Assembly (NCBI RefSeq): GCF_000967265.1
Contig: NZ_KQ033885.1
Span: forward strand, 62,001-126,000
Source: Bifidobacterium mellis
GTDB lineage: Bacteria > Actinomycetota > Actinomycetes > Actinomycetales > Bifidobacteriaceae
Direction: 5' to 3'
Length of the DNA: 64,000 nt
Position numbers and translations under genes: made by a program. The notes under the pieces were generated by a model, which was not told where the DNA came from, ran no database searches, and saw nothing but the letters and a program-made list of their open reading frames with translations. The number at the start of each line of letters is the position of its first letter. The stretch's first letter is position 1. Shown piece by piece: positions 46,457 to 56,620 of this stretch.

Positions 46457-47923
46457 ATGACACAAGCTCAAGCCAATATCGGAGTCGTGGGTCTGGCCGC
46501 CATGGGTGCCAGCCTGTCCAGGAACCTGGCACGGCACGGCAATACCGTAGCGGTCTACAACCGCCACTATTCGCGTACCGAGACCCTGATCCACGATCAT
46601 GGCCAGGAAGGCCACTTCGTTCCGGCCAAGACCCTGCAGGAGTTCGTGGCCTCGCTGACCAAGCCCCGCACGGCCATCATCATGGTCAAGGCCGGAGATC
46701 CCACCGACCAGATGATCAACGACCTGGCCGAGCTCATGGAGCCGGGCGACATCATCGTGGATGCCGGCAACGCCTACTTCAAGGACACTATCCGCCGTGA
46801 AAAGGCCATCAGGGCCCGTGGGCTGCACTTCGTGGGCTGTGGCGTCTCAGGCGGTGAGCAGGGCGCCCTCTTGGGACCCTCCATGATGCCCGGTGGGACC
46901 GATGAGTCCTGGAAAACCCTGGGGCCCATTCTGGAGTCCATCGCAGCCAAGGTCGATGGCGAACCCTGCGTCACCCACATCGGCACCGATGGGGCGGGCC
47001 ACTTCGTCAAGATGGTCCACAACGGCATTGAGTATGCCGATATGCAGGTGATTGCCGAGTCCTATGACCTGATGCGCCGGGGCCTGGGCATGGAGCCCGA
47101 GGCCATCGCCCAGGTCTTCGAGGAGTGGAACCAGGGCGATCTGAACTCCTACCTGGTGCAGATCACCGCCGAGGTGCTCCATCACACCGATGCCACCACA
47201 GGCAAGCCCTTCATCGACATCGTCACCGACCAGGCCGGCATGAAGGGCACCGGCACCTGGACCGTGCAGACCGCGCTGGACCTTGCCGTGCCCGTGACCG
47301 GCATCGGCGAGGCCGTCTTCGCCCGGGGGCTTTCCTCTTCGCCGGAGCTGCGCAACCAGGCGGCCCAGGAGGGTCTGAAGGGTCCGCAGCCCAAGGCCGT
47401 CATGGCTGATCTGGCTGCCGACCCCGAGGCCCGCAAGTCCTTCATCGAGGACATCCGCCAGGCTCTCTACGCCTCCAAGATCGTGGCCTATGCCCAGGGA
47501 TTCAACGAGATGCAGGAGGGCGCCCGGGTCTATGGTTGGAAGCTGGACATGGGTGCCATCGCCCGCATCTGGCGTGGCGGCTGCATCATCCGGGCCAAGT
47601 TCCTGAACCGGATCTCCGATGCTTACGCCTCCGGCCGTGAGCCGGGCTCCCTGCTCTTCGACCCCTTCTTCAAGCAGGCGGTCGAGCAGGCCCAGGACTC
47701 CTGGCGGCGTGTTGTGGCCCGTGCCACCCAGGCCGGCATCCCCATCCCCGTCTTCGCCAGCTCCCTGTCCTACTACGACGGGCTGCGTTCAGATAGGCTC
47801 CCTGCCGCCCTGATCCAGGGCCAGCGCGACCTCTTCGGTGCCCACACCTATGGGCGTGTGGATCAGCCAGGCGCCTTCCACACCCTTTGGGCCGAGGACA
47901 AGTCCGAGATCAAGCAGGACTGA
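46457..47923 (+). CDS. gnd: 6-phosphogluconate dehydrogenase, decarboxylating (long form)
   Basis: A 488-residue enzyme that oxidises 6-phosphogluconate to ribulose 5-phosphate, CO2 and NADPH. The Rossmann motif GVVGLAAMGASLSRN opens the protein; GGEQGA, GAGHFVKMVHNGIEYADMQ (about 180-198) and the C-terminal substrate loop near YGRVDQPGAFHTLW are all present. The length fits the classical dimeric form. The start at 46457 has GAAAGG; the open frame from 46349 is unsupported. A second, shorter dehydrogenase is at 53263-54141. Confidence 0.96.
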   Translation: MTQAQANIGVVGLAAMGASLSRNLARHGNTVAVYNRHYSRTETLIHDHGQEGHFVPAKTLQEFVASLTKPRTAIIMVKAGDPTDQMINDLAELMEPGDIIVDAGNAYFKDTIRREKAIRARGLHFVGCGVSGGEQGALLGPSMMPGGTDESWKTLGPILESIAAKVDGEPCVTHIGTDGAGHFVKMVHNGIEYADMQVIAESYDLMRRGLGMEPEAIAQVFEEWNQGDLNSYLVQITAEVLHHTDATTGKPFIDIVTDQAGMKGTGTWTVQTALDLAVPVTGIGEAVFARGLSSSPELRNQAAQEGLKGPQPKAVMADLAADPEARKSFIEDIRQALYASKIVAYAQGFNEMQEGARVYGWKLDMGAIARIWRGGCIIRAKFLNRISDAYASGREPGSLLFDPFFKQAVEQAQDSWRRVVARATQAGIPIPVFASSLSYYDGLRSDRLPAALIQGQRDLFGAHTYGRVDQPGAFHTLWAEDKSEIKQD

Positions 47924-47941
47924 GCTTCTCGCCGGAACCGC

Positions 47942-47984
47942 AAGGGTCCGCACAGCCGCTGAAACGGCTGCGCGGACCCTTTTG
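47942..47984. terminator. Bidirectional terminator between gnd and lacI-type gene
   Basis: AAGGGTCCGC and AGCCG pair with CGGCT and GCGGACCCTT around a six-base loop with a small symmetric mismatch; TTTTGT follows on the plus strand. The convergent regulator gene ends nine bases downstream. Confidence 0.9.
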
Positions 47985-47992
47985 TCATCCTG

Positions 47993-49027
47993 TCAGCGGA
48001 TCCTGGCTGTGGATTCCCGGACCACCAGCCGGCAGCCGGCAGTCGTCCGGGTGGGAGGACGATTATCGTCGTCCCCCTGCAGACGGGCCAGGAGGGCATC
48101 CACCGCCTTGCGGGCCAGGTCCTCCTTGTCGGTGCTGATGGTGGTCAGCGAAGGTATATAGGACTCTCCCTCCTGGATGCCGTCGAATCCCACAACGGCC
48201 AAGTCCCGGGGAACCTCCACTCCGCATTCGTGCAGTCCTCGGATCAGGCCCAGGGCCAGGGAGTCGGTCATGCAGAAGATGCCGTCAAAGGGCAGGTCGG
48301 TCGTGTCGGCCAGATGATGGCCCAGGTCGCGGGCCATTTCCCCGTCCCAGCGGTCCAGGGACAGAAAGTCTTCGCGCCGGGCCTCGATTCCGGCGGCCTT
48401 CAGGGTCTTCAGGCAGCCGGCCACCCTGCGGCCACGGACCGAGTGCCGTTGGACCGGATCGGTGCTGTCCGCCATGTCGGCACCCACCACGCCTATCCGT
48501 CGGCATCCGCAGTCCAACAGGTGCCGCACGGCCATGGCGGCTCCCTCGAATCCGGCCGTCATGACCGAATCGAAGACCGGCTCGGCTGAGGGGTCGTCCA
48601 GCAGGACCAGAGGCTTGCCATCGGCCAGCTCCTGCATCTCTTCATTGGTAATGCTGCCTGGGCTGAAGATGGTGCCGTCGCAGAGCTGGCTGGTCACATG
48701 CCGGAGGATGGAGACCTCGTCCTGTTTGGAGTTGGAGGTCTGCTGGATGATGGCCTGCATGCCGTGGGCGTTGATCTGCCGGGAGATGGCCGCACTCATC
48801 TGCGCGGGGTAGGGCTTGTCCAGCTCGAAGATGGCCACGCCGATGATGCCGCTCTTGCCTGAGCGCAGGCTTCTGGCCGACAGATTGGCCGAGTAGCGGA
48901 GCTTGCGGGCGGCAAGCAGGACCCTGCGCCTGGTGTCATCCGCTATGCGGGTATCGCCTCGAAGGGCATAGGAGGCAGTGGCCCGAGAGACCTGCGCCTC
49001 CTTGGCCACGTCGCTCATCGTCACCAT
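47993..49027 (-). CDS. LacI-family repressor of the second importer
   Basis: A 344-residue regulator. The helix-turn-helix is MSDVAKEAQVSRATASYAL with the hinge helix around SANLSARSLRSGKSG; a binding-protein-like sensor domain follows and ends in LVVRESTARIR. The start at 49027 has GGAAAGG seven bases away; starts at 49054 and 49108 are less likely. It is divergent from the importer genes, and two exact inverted operator copies lie in the shared 185-base region. It probably represses both itself and the importer. The inducer is unknown. Confidence 0.9.
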   Translation of the reverse strand: MVTMSDVAKEAQVSRATASYALRGDTRIADDTRRRVLLAARKLRYSANLSARSLRSGKSGIIGVAIFELDKPYPAQMSAAISRQINAHGMQAIIQQTSNSKQDEVSILRHVTSQLCDGTIFSPGSITNEEMQELADGKPLVLLDDPSAEPVFDSVMTAGFEGAAMAVRHLLDCGCRRIGVVGADMADSTDPVQRHSVRGRRVAGCLKTLKAAGIEARREDFLSLDRWDGEMARDLGHHLADTTDLPFDGIFCMTDSLALGLIRGLHECGVEVPRDLAVVGFDGIQEGESYIPSLTTISTDKEDLARKAVDALLARLQGDDDNRPPTRTTAGCRLVVRESTARIR

Positions 49028-49088
49028 CTCGCACCTTTCCCGGGGTTCAGTCATCATCTTAGGCACGCGGGTGGCCCTGTCAGCATGT

Positions 49089-49150
49089 AATTGACACGAT
49101 TCAACCAACGTGCTATACCATATTGTGACAGCAGTTGAATCGTGTCAATT
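49089..49150. promoter_or_regulatory. Paired operators of the divergent LacI/importer promoter
   Basis: AATTGACACGATTCAAC (49089-49105) and GTTGAATCGTGTCAATT (49134-49150) are exact 17-base inverted copies. Each core TTGACACGATTCAA is itself a near-palindrome with a central CG, the LacI operator form. Their centres are 44 bases apart (about four helical turns), and a promoter-like TATACC/TATTGT stretch lies between them. Confidence 0.85.
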
Positions 49151-49212
49151 CCCGGGTTTCGACGTTGAACAGCCCGGACGGATGTTCAGAGGATTGATTG
49201 CAAGGAGGAGTC

Positions 49213-50463
49213 ATGAAGCTGAAGCGAGCATGGAAGGGCATAGCTGCGGCGTTGGGGGTCGGCGTGTTGGTGTCGGCCATGGGTGCCTGCGGGGCTGGTG
49301 GCGCTGACGGGTCCAAGACCACGCTGACCTTCCTGTCATGGAACAACGAACAGGTCATGAGGCCATACATCGACCAATTCGAGCAACAGAACCCGGGGAT
49401 TAAGGTGGACTTCAGCTACTCGCCGCCGACCCCCGAGTACATCCAGACCCTGCAGACCCGACTGGTCGGCAACCAGGCCCCGGATGTGTTCATCATCACC
49501 TCCGAGAACAAGGCTGACCTGATCAAGAACGGCTACGTGCGGGACCTGACCAACGAGCCGTTCATGCGCAACATCTCCCAGGCCAACAAGGACTTCGTAA
49601 GTCATGAGGGCAAGGTCTACGGTATGTCCGTGTCCTCCTGGGCCTCCGGCATCGTCTACAACAAGGACCTGCTGGCCAAGGCTGGCGCCAAGGAGGTTCC
49701 GGAGACCTGGGACGGGTTCCTGCAGCTGTGCAAGAAGCTCAAGGCCGCCGGGGTCACGCCCTTCCTGGAGACCATCGCCGATGGCCCCAGCAGGATTCCC
49801 GATGCCTTCATGGGCTCGCAGTTCGACAGGGACAAGGTCGATGTGACCAGCCTGATCGACCGCCGTCCTCAAAAGCCCGGCAGCGACCAACGTGAGGCGG
49901 CTGCGGCCTGGATGAAGCTCTACGACCAGGGTCTGGTCACCCGGGACACGGTCGGCATCAGCGGCGACGACATGAAGACCCAGTTCATCAACGGCCAGGT
50001 GGCCATGATCTGCACCGGCCCCTGGGACCTGCCGTCCATCGGCCAGTCCGGGCTCAAGTATGGCATGGCCCCCATGCCGCTCATGGAGAAAGGCATGGTC
50101 AATTACGCCCAGGGATCGCCATCGCCTGCCTACGCCATCTACTCCCATCTCAAGGGCGACAAGCTCAAGGCCGCCCGGAAGTTCCTGACCTTCATGGACA
50201 GCCACTGGGCCCTGCAACGTTCGGCCGACAACGGGGATGCCATCACCGTCCAGGGGTTCAAGGCCAAGGTCAAGCCCGAGTACGAGCAGGTCTACCGGGC
50301 CAACGTGCAGCCCGGCCATTACTTCCTGCTCATGAACTTCTATGCCAAGCCTGATGTGCTGACCACGGTCCGCCAGTCCGAGACCCAGCAGCTGGTGCAG
50401 GGTTCCATCAATCTGGATCAGTGGGCCAAGGCCATCGACGACAAGATGGACTCGGTCAAGTAG
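49213..50463 (+). CDS. Sugar-binding lipoprotein of the second importer
   Basis: A 416-residue extracellular solute-binding lipoprotein. The signal peptide ends in the lipobox MGAC; LTFLSWNNEQVMRPYIDQF opens the fold, and the sugar-binder block WASGIVYNKDLLAKAGAKEVP follows. The start at 49213 has AAGGAGG at a good distance, better than ATG 49198. First gene of an operon with two permeases and a GH43 enzyme. The ligand is probably an oligosaccharide matching that enzyme. Confidence 0.92.
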   Translation: MKLKRAWKGIAAALGVGVLVSAMGACGAGGADGSKTTLTFLSWNNEQVMRPYIDQFEQQNPGIKVDFSYSPPTPEYIQTLQTRLVGNQAPDVFIITSENKADLIKNGYVRDLTNEPFMRNISQANKDFVSHEGKVYGMSVSSWASGIVYNKDLLAKAGAKEVPETWDGFLQLCKKLKAAGVTPFLETIADGPSRIPDAFMGSQFDRDKVDVTSLIDRRPQKPGSDQREAAAAWMKLYDQGLVTRDTVGISGDDMKTQFINGQVAMICTGPWDLPSIGQSGLKYGMAPMPLMEKGMVNYAQGSPSPAYAIYSHLKGDKLKAARKFLTFMDSHWALQRSADNGDAITVQGFKAKVKPEYEQVYRANVQPGHYFLLMNFYAKPDVLTTVRQSETQQLVQGSINLDQWAKAIDDKMDSVK

Positions 50464-50476
50464 GAAGGGCTGGAAC

Positions 50477-51406
50477 ATGGCTTCCCAATCCTCGGCAGAA
50501 CGTGCCAACGCCCATCGGCGGCGCATGGTCGGCCTGCGGCAGGATCTGACCTCTTTCTGGTTCCTTCTGCCCATCCTGGCCGTCTTCGTCATCCTCTTCG
50601 CGGTGCCGCTGGTGCAGACCATCATCTACTCGGTGACCGACTTCAACGGCTACAGCCTGAACATGCACTATGTGGGCTGGAAGAACTATCACAGCGTGTT
50701 CACCGATTCCTCGACCATGCAGGGTCTGGTGTTCACCATCCTGTATGCCGTGGCCCAGACGGTTCTGGTGACCATCTTCGCCATCCCCCTGGCCGTCACC
50801 CTGAACCGGAAGTTCTGGGGCCGCAACTTCGCCCGTTCCCTGTTCTTCTTCTTCAGCGTGCCTTCGCTGGCCATCATGGGCATGGTCTGGAAGTACATCT
50901 TCTCGCCCATGAAGTCAGGTGTCTTCAACACCATCCTGGGCGTCTTCGGCCTGGGACCGGTGCCCTGGCTGTCCAACTCGACCCTGGCCCGGTGCTGCGT
51001 CATCTTCATCGCGGTCTGGGCGCAGATCGGCTGGCATGCCACACTCTACCTGGCCTTCCTGCAGTCCATTCCCGGAGACCTCTATGAGCAGGCCACGGTG
51101 GACGGGGCCACCAGCCGCCAGCAGTTCGTCCACATCACCCTGCCCCAGCTGATCCCAGGCATCGTCACCTCCAGCTTCCTGCTTATGTCAGGAGGCCTCA
51201 AGGTCTACGACCTGCCCTACACCATGACCAAGGGCGGCCCCGGGTACTCCACCTATACGGTGACCCAGTCCATCATTCAGCAGGGCATCGGCCAGTCCCA
51301 GTACGGGCTGGGCTCGGCCCTGGCGGTCCTGTTCACCGTGGCCACGGCCCTGGTGGTCTTCGCTCAGATGGGCGCCGCCAGCCTGATTTCCAGGAGGTTC
51401 CAATGA
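50477..51406 (+). CDS. Sugar ABC importer permease (MalF-like)
   Basis: A 309-residue inner-membrane permease that starts 13 bases after the binding-protein gene. Six membrane helices begin with SFWFLLPILAVFVILFAVP; the EAA-type loop is EQATVDGATSRQQFVHITLP. TKGGPGYSTYTVTQSIIQQ is the usual C-terminal landmark. It overlaps the next permease by four bases (ATGA). Confidence 0.92.
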   Translation: MASQSSAERANAHRRRMVGLRQDLTSFWFLLPILAVFVILFAVPLVQTIIYSVTDFNGYSLNMHYVGWKNYHSVFTDSSTMQGLVFTILYAVAQTVLVTIFAIPLAVTLNRKFWGRNFARSLFFFFSVPSLAIMGMVWKYIFSPMKSGVFNTILGVFGLGPVPWLSNSTLARCCVIFIAVWAQIGWHATLYLAFLQSIPGDLYEQATVDGATSRQQFVHITLPQLIPGIVTSSFLLMSGGLKVYDLPYTMTKGGPGYSTYTVTQSIIQQGIGQSQYGLGSALAVLFTVATALVVFAQMGAASLISRRFQ

Positions 51407-52260
51407 GCAGCAGCAAGAGCTCGACCCTGACTCTGAGCCAGCGGGAACGGCGGCGTTCGGTGGTCAGAAGCGTGGTGGTGCTGATTATCGCCCTAATCTG
51501 CGCCGTGCCCCTCTGGTACATCCTGATCAACACCTTCAAGACCGTGCCCGATATGGCCACCAATCCGCTGGGTCTGCCCAAGCAGTGGACGCTGCGCAAC
51601 TACACGCGGGCCTTCGCCACGGTGCCCATCGTCCGCAGCCTGGTCAACACGCTGATCGTCACTTTCTTCGGCGTGCTCTTCCAGGTGCTGATCGGAGCCC
51701 TGGCCGCCTACGGGATGATCCTGCGCAAGTCGATTTTCACCTCGGTCATCGGGGTGATTCTCATGATCGCCTTCGTCATTCCCACCCAGTCCACCCTGAT
51801 TCCCCTTTACCGGATGGAGTCCAGCGTGGGGCTGGTCAACACGCTCCTGGGCCTGATCATCATGTACCTGGGAGGAGCGGTCTTCTGCTACTTCCTGATC
51901 GTGGGATACATGCAGTCCCTGCCCTTCGAGGTCATCGAGGCCGCCAGGATCGACGGTGCCGGCCCCTTGAGGATCTTCTGGAGCATCGTCCTGCCCCTGA
52001 TCAGGCCCATCCTGACCACGGTGGTGGTCTTCCAAACCATGTCGACCTGGAACGACTTCATGACGGCCAACGTCTTCATCAGCAGCTCCAACCTGCGCAC
52101 CATCGTTCTGCAGGTCTACAACGCAGTCGGCCAGTTCACCACTGATTGGCCCAGCTTCATGACCATTACGGTCCTGGCCCTGATACCGGTCTTCGTCTTC
52201 TTCATCTTCTGTCAGAAGTGGATCGTCTCCGGGCTGGTCGCCGGCGCGGTCAAGGGATAA
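51403..52260 (+). CDS. Sugar ABC importer permease (MalG-like)
   Basis: A 285-residue inner-membrane permease, partner of the preceding subunit. The first membrane segment (about 23-43) is followed by TLRNYTRAFATVP; the EAA loop is EAARIDGAGPLRIFWSIVLP. The C-terminus CQKWIVSGLVAGAVKG is typical. No ATPase gene is in the operon. The GH43 gene begins 26 bases downstream. Confidence 0.92.
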   Translation: MSSSKSSTLTLSQRERRRSVVRSVVVLIIALICAVPLWYILINTFKTVPDMATNPLGLPKQWTLRNYTRAFATVPIVRSLVNTLIVTFFGVLFQVLIGALAAYGMILRKSIFTSVIGVILMIAFVIPTQSTLIPLYRMESSVGLVNTLLGLIIMYLGGAVFCYFLIVGYMQSLPFEVIEAARIDGAGPLRIFWSIVLPLIRPILTTVVVFQTMSTWNDFMTANVFISSSNLRTIVLQVYNAVGQFTTDWPSFMTITVLALIPVFVFFIFCQKWIVSGLVAGAVKG

Positions 52261-52286
52261 GGCGGCCAATCGGAAGGTCGTAGTCA

Positions 52287-53262
52287 ATGGCGGCGGTCGG
52301 AGGTTCCGGCCGCCGCATTCATGAAGGATCGGAGTCACAGTCCATGGAGGAATTCGCAAACGCACATCAAGGGTCGGAGGGGACGGGATTGGCGAGCAAC
52401 CCCCTGCATCGCTACTGCGCGGACCCGGATCTGGTCATGGTCGGGGACCGCTGGTACCTCTACTGCACCGAGGATGGTCTGCCCGGATGGTCCTCGCATG
52501 CCTTCTACGTCTATGAATCCAGGGACCTGTGCCACTGGACCCGCAGGAGGATCCTGGACCTGGACCAGGTCCCCTGGTGGCATGGGGGACAGGGTGCCTG
52601 GGCTCCCTGCCTGTTGGTGCGCCGGGGACGCTGCATTCTGTATTTTGTGGCCGACGGGCAGATCGGCCAGGCCGTGGCTCCCGGTCCAACCGGTCCCTTC
52701 CGGGCGGCCCAAAAGCCGTTCATCGCCCGGGGGGACTACGACTGCCTGCCCATCGATCCCTCGGTCTTCGTGGATGACGACGATGTGCCCTATCTGCTCT
52801 GGGGCAATGGCCGTGCCTACATGGGGCGGCTGAGCCCGGACGGCCTGCGTCTGGAAGAGGGTTCGGTGCGCTCCGCTGTGCCCGACAATTTCCGCGAAGC
52901 CATCACTGTTTGCCGACGGGGAGACACCTACTATGCCTCCTGGTCGGAGAACGACACCAGGGATCCGGGCTACCGGATCCGCTGGTCCAGCGCGCCATCG
53001 CTGGACGGGCCCTGGACCGCGCCCCAGGTCCTGATCAAGGCTGATCATGCCAAGGGGATCCTGGCTACTGGGCATCACTGCATCACCCGTGTGCCGGACC
53101 GGGACGACTGGATCGTGGCCTACCACAGGTTCGCCAGGGGCGGGCAGGGTGACGGCTGCCATCGCGAAATCGTCTTCGCTCCCTTGGATTTCGCCGATGA
53201 CGGCGCCATGGTCCAGGTCAGTCCGCAGGTGGGATCCTACTGGTATCCGGCCCGGAATCCGG

Positions 53263-53273
<11 letters not shown>
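52287..53273 (+). CDS. GH43 enzyme of the second importer operon
   Basis: A 328-residue intracellular GH43-family enzyme. YCADPDLVMVGDRWYLYCTED holds the base Asp; GQGAWAPCLLVRRGRCILYF is the variant WAP block; PIDPSVFVDDDDVPYLLWG the middle Asp; and FREAITVCRRGDTYYASWS the acid Glu. The start is uncertain: 52287 and 52344 have similar weak ribosome sites. It closes the operon and overlaps the convergent gnd gene by 11 bases. Arabinofuranosidase or xylosidase activity on the imported sugar is likely. Confidence 0.83.
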
Positions 53274-54141
<868 letters not shown>

Positions 54142-54228
54142 AGTGTCAGTTCCTCTCCCTTGACTGCAACAGTGTGAAGTTGACCGCGAAGGTTGGTGGT
54201 CGGCCGCGGTCGGGCCGAATCGTCGGTG

Positions 54229-54906
54229 CTACTGGCGGGCTGCCTGCCGGGCGCGCTCGGCCTGAACCTGAGCGGTGTGCGCTTTGACGTCGCACTGCAG
54301 GCCCAGGGTGTCGATGACCTCCTCGGCTTCGATCTCGGGCGACATGCGCAGACCCACGTCGATGGTCAGGTGGACCTCGTCCGGTCCCAGGGGCTCCAGA
54401 TCGTCGAACTGGGAGCGGAGCATCTGCGGCTTCATGAAATGGCCCTTCCGCTTGGAGAGCCGCTCCATGATGGAGTCGTAGTCCCCGCTCAGGTGAATGA
54501 AGACCACCCCAGGCATCCGCAACCGGTCACGATAGATCCGCTTCAGGGCCGAGCAGGTGACGGTCCCAGGCACCCCACGGCGCATGTGATCCTCGATCCA
54601 ATCATGGATGCTGTCCAGCCAGGGCCAACGGTCCTGGTCGTTCAGGGGGATGCCGCGGGCCATCTTGTCGATGTTGGCCTGGGGGTGGAAGTCGTCGGCC
54701 TCGGCCATGTCCCAGCCCAGCTTGTTACCCAGGTGCTCGTTCATGGTGGTCTTGCCGCAGCCGGCGACCCCCATGATGACCAGAACGGGCGTGCGGCCCT
54801 GGAAGTAGTCCGGGGGAACCGTGTTGTCCACTGCCGAGGGGACCTGGGGCTCCGGGTGATCCTCTGCGCTCAGCGCGTCGGAATTCTTTGATGATGTGTC
54901 GACCAT
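54229..54906 (-). CDS. gntK: Gluconokinase
   Basis: A 225-residue kinase that phosphorylates gluconate to 6-phosphogluconate. The P-loop GVAGCGKTT is at about 46-54, followed by EADDFHPQANIDKMARGIPL and TCSALKRIYRDRLR, which define the GntK family. A 35-residue acidic extension precedes the P-loop. The start at 54906 has AGAAAGG seven bases away; ATG 54936 is less likely. It lies 36 bases after gntP and 87 before gntZ, all on one strand. Confidence 0.95.
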   Translation of the reverse strand: MVDTSSKNSDALSAEDHPEPQVPSAVDNTVPPDYFQGRTPVLVIMGVAGCGKTTMNEHLGNKLGWDMAEADDFHPQANIDKMARGIPLNDQDRWPWLDSIHDWIEDHMRRGVPGTVTCSALKRIYRDRLRMPGVVFIHLSGDYDSIMERLSKRKGHFMKPQMLRSQFDDLEPLGPDEVHLTIDVGLRMSPEIEAEEVIDTLGLQCDVKAHTAQVQAERARQAARQ

Positions 54907-54942
54907 GTGTAACCTTTCTGAAAAGTGATCCGGCAATGACGC

Positions 54943-56388
54943 TCAGGCGGTGATGGGCACAAAGATGCTGGCGATCATGACCAGGACCAGGACCACTACC
55001 GACAGCAGGCATTCCAGAACCGACCAGGTCTTCAGGGTCTCGCCAACGCTCAGGCCGAAGTACTCCTTGATCAGCCAGAAGCCTGCGTCGTTGAGGTGGG
55101 AGAGGAAGATGGAGCCGGCGCCGATGGCGATGACCAGGAGCGTAGTGGCCGTGGAGCCGGCATGCATCATGGTCATGGCGTTGCTGAGGATGCCGGCCGT
55201 GGTCAGGATGGAGACGGTGGCCGAGCCTGTGGCGATGCGCACGAAGACGGCGATGACCCAGCCCAGCAGGAAGATGGAGATGTTGGAGTGCTCCACAAAG
55301 GTGCCGATGATCTTGCCGATGCCGGTGGAGACCAGTACGCCCTTGAAGCCGCCGCCTGCGCCCACGATCAGCAGGATGCCTGCCACAGCGGGCAGCGAGG
55401 CTCCCAGGGAGTCATTGACGGTCTTCCAGGAGATGCCCGAGGCGGCCTTGAGGACCAGCATGGAGACAATCAGGGCTATGGCCAGGGCCATGACCGGGTT
55501 GCCGATGAAGTTGATGGTCTGTGCCAGGCCGTCCGTGCGATCCTTGAAGCCGGGAACAGCGATCTCGAAGATGGAGGTCAGCAGCATGAGGACTGCTGGC
55601 AGCAGGATGCAGCAGACCGAGATGGCGAAAGAGGGCAGTCGGGTCTCCTCCTTGCCGGCCTGCTCGCTCTTGGCCACGAAGTCGGCCGGGGCCTGAACGG
55701 GCACCCAGCGGGAAGCCAGCCGGGAGAAGCCCGGGCCCACGACGACCAGGGTGATCAGGGCGAAGGGGATGCCGAACATCATGGTCAGGCCCACATTGCC
55801 GGTCTGCTTGAACTGGCTTAAAGCGGCCAAGGGGCCAGGGTGAGGGGGCACGCAGGCGTGCATGATGGACAGGCCTGCCAGGGTGGGGATGGCCACCCGC
55901 ATCAGCGGGAGCTTGGTACGGCGGGCCACCAGAATGATGACCGGGACCAGGATGACCAGGCCAACCTCGAAGAACATGGGCAGGCCGATCAGGGCGCCGA
56001 TCAGGGCCATGATCCAAGGGATGGTGGCGGGCTTGGACTTGGCGACCAGGGTGTTGACCACCTGGTCGGTGGCTCCGGTGTCCATGAGGACCTTGCCGAT
56101 CATGGCTCCCAGGCCAATCAGAATGCCCACGGAGCCCATGGTGGAGCCGAACTCGCCGGTGAAGCTGGTCAGGGTGGCCACGGGACCATAGCCGGAACCG
56201 ATGCCGACCACCAGGGCGGCACCCAGCAGGGAGACAAAGGGATGAAGCTTAACGACGGTAACTAGGAAAATGAGCACCGCCAGGCTGAGCACCAGACTGA
56301 TGCCCAATTGGGTGGTGTTCAGGGAAACGGCCTGACTCGCCGCCAGGGTCAGGTACCCGCCGGCTGTCGGCTGCGACGCTAAAAGCAT
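54943..56388 (-). CDS. gntP: Gluconate permease (GntP family)
   Basis: A 481-residue membrane transporter of the GntP/gluconate:H+ symporter family with about twelve to fourteen hydrophobic segments. The landmarks LPMFFEVGLVILVPVIILVA, HACVPPHPGPLAAL and HLNDAGFWLIKEYFGLSV are conserved in the family. The ribosome site AGAGGCAGCC precedes the ATG. It leads the gluconate operon and is divergent from the GntR regulator, with an exact inverted repeat between them. Confidence 0.95.
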   Translation of the reverse strand: MLLASQPTAGGYLTLAASQAVSLNTTQLGISLVLSLAVLIFLVTVVKLHPFVSLLGAALVVGIGSGYGPVATLTSFTGEFGSTMGSVGILIGLGAMIGKVLMDTGATDQVVNTLVAKSKPATIPWIMALIGALIGLPMFFEVGLVILVPVIILVARRTKLPLMRVAIPTLAGLSIMHACVPPHPGPLAALSQFKQTGNVGLTMMFGIPFALITLVVVGPGFSRLASRWVPVQAPADFVAKSEQAGKEETRLPSFAISVCCILLPAVLMLLTSIFEIAVPGFKDRTDGLAQTINFIGNPVMALAIALIVSMLVLKAASGISWKTVNDSLGASLPAVAGILLIVGAGGGFKGVLVSTGIGKIIGTFVEHSNISIFLLGWVIAVFVRIATGSATVSILTTAGILSNAMTMMHAGSTATTLLVIAIGAGSIFLSHLNDAGFWLIKEYFGLSVGETLKTWSVLECLLSVVVLVLVMIASIFVPITA

Positions 56389-56455
56389 GGCTGCCTCTTC
56401 TCTGAGGATGCGAACCGTTGGGCCTGATCAGCTTTCCGGCTCTTATTTTTGCATT

Positions 56456-56483
56456 ACTTAATATCGACAGCGTGATATTAAGT
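56456..56483. promoter_or_regulatory. Probable GntR operator
   Basis: ACTTAATATC (56456-56465) and GATATTAAGT (56474-56483) are exact inverted copies separated by eight bases. The site lies about 70 bases before gntP and about 140 before the regulator gene, in AT-rich sequence suited to a promoter. Confidence 0.75.
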
Positions 56484-56620
56484 ATGCCTTAACAGACAAT
56501 ATCTTACACGCACCTGGGACGGTTTGGAAGATGGCATGCTGAGGACAGGATTGAGCCTCCGCTTGTTTGCAGAATCGTGCGATCGCTCTGGGCGCGGGCC
56601 CGGTTGCTAGAGTGGAACCC

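Noticed and set aside
54950-55821. Two long plus-strand frames opposite gntP
   Set aside because: Met/Arg/Thr-rich and Gly/Asp-rich shadows of a membrane protein gene.
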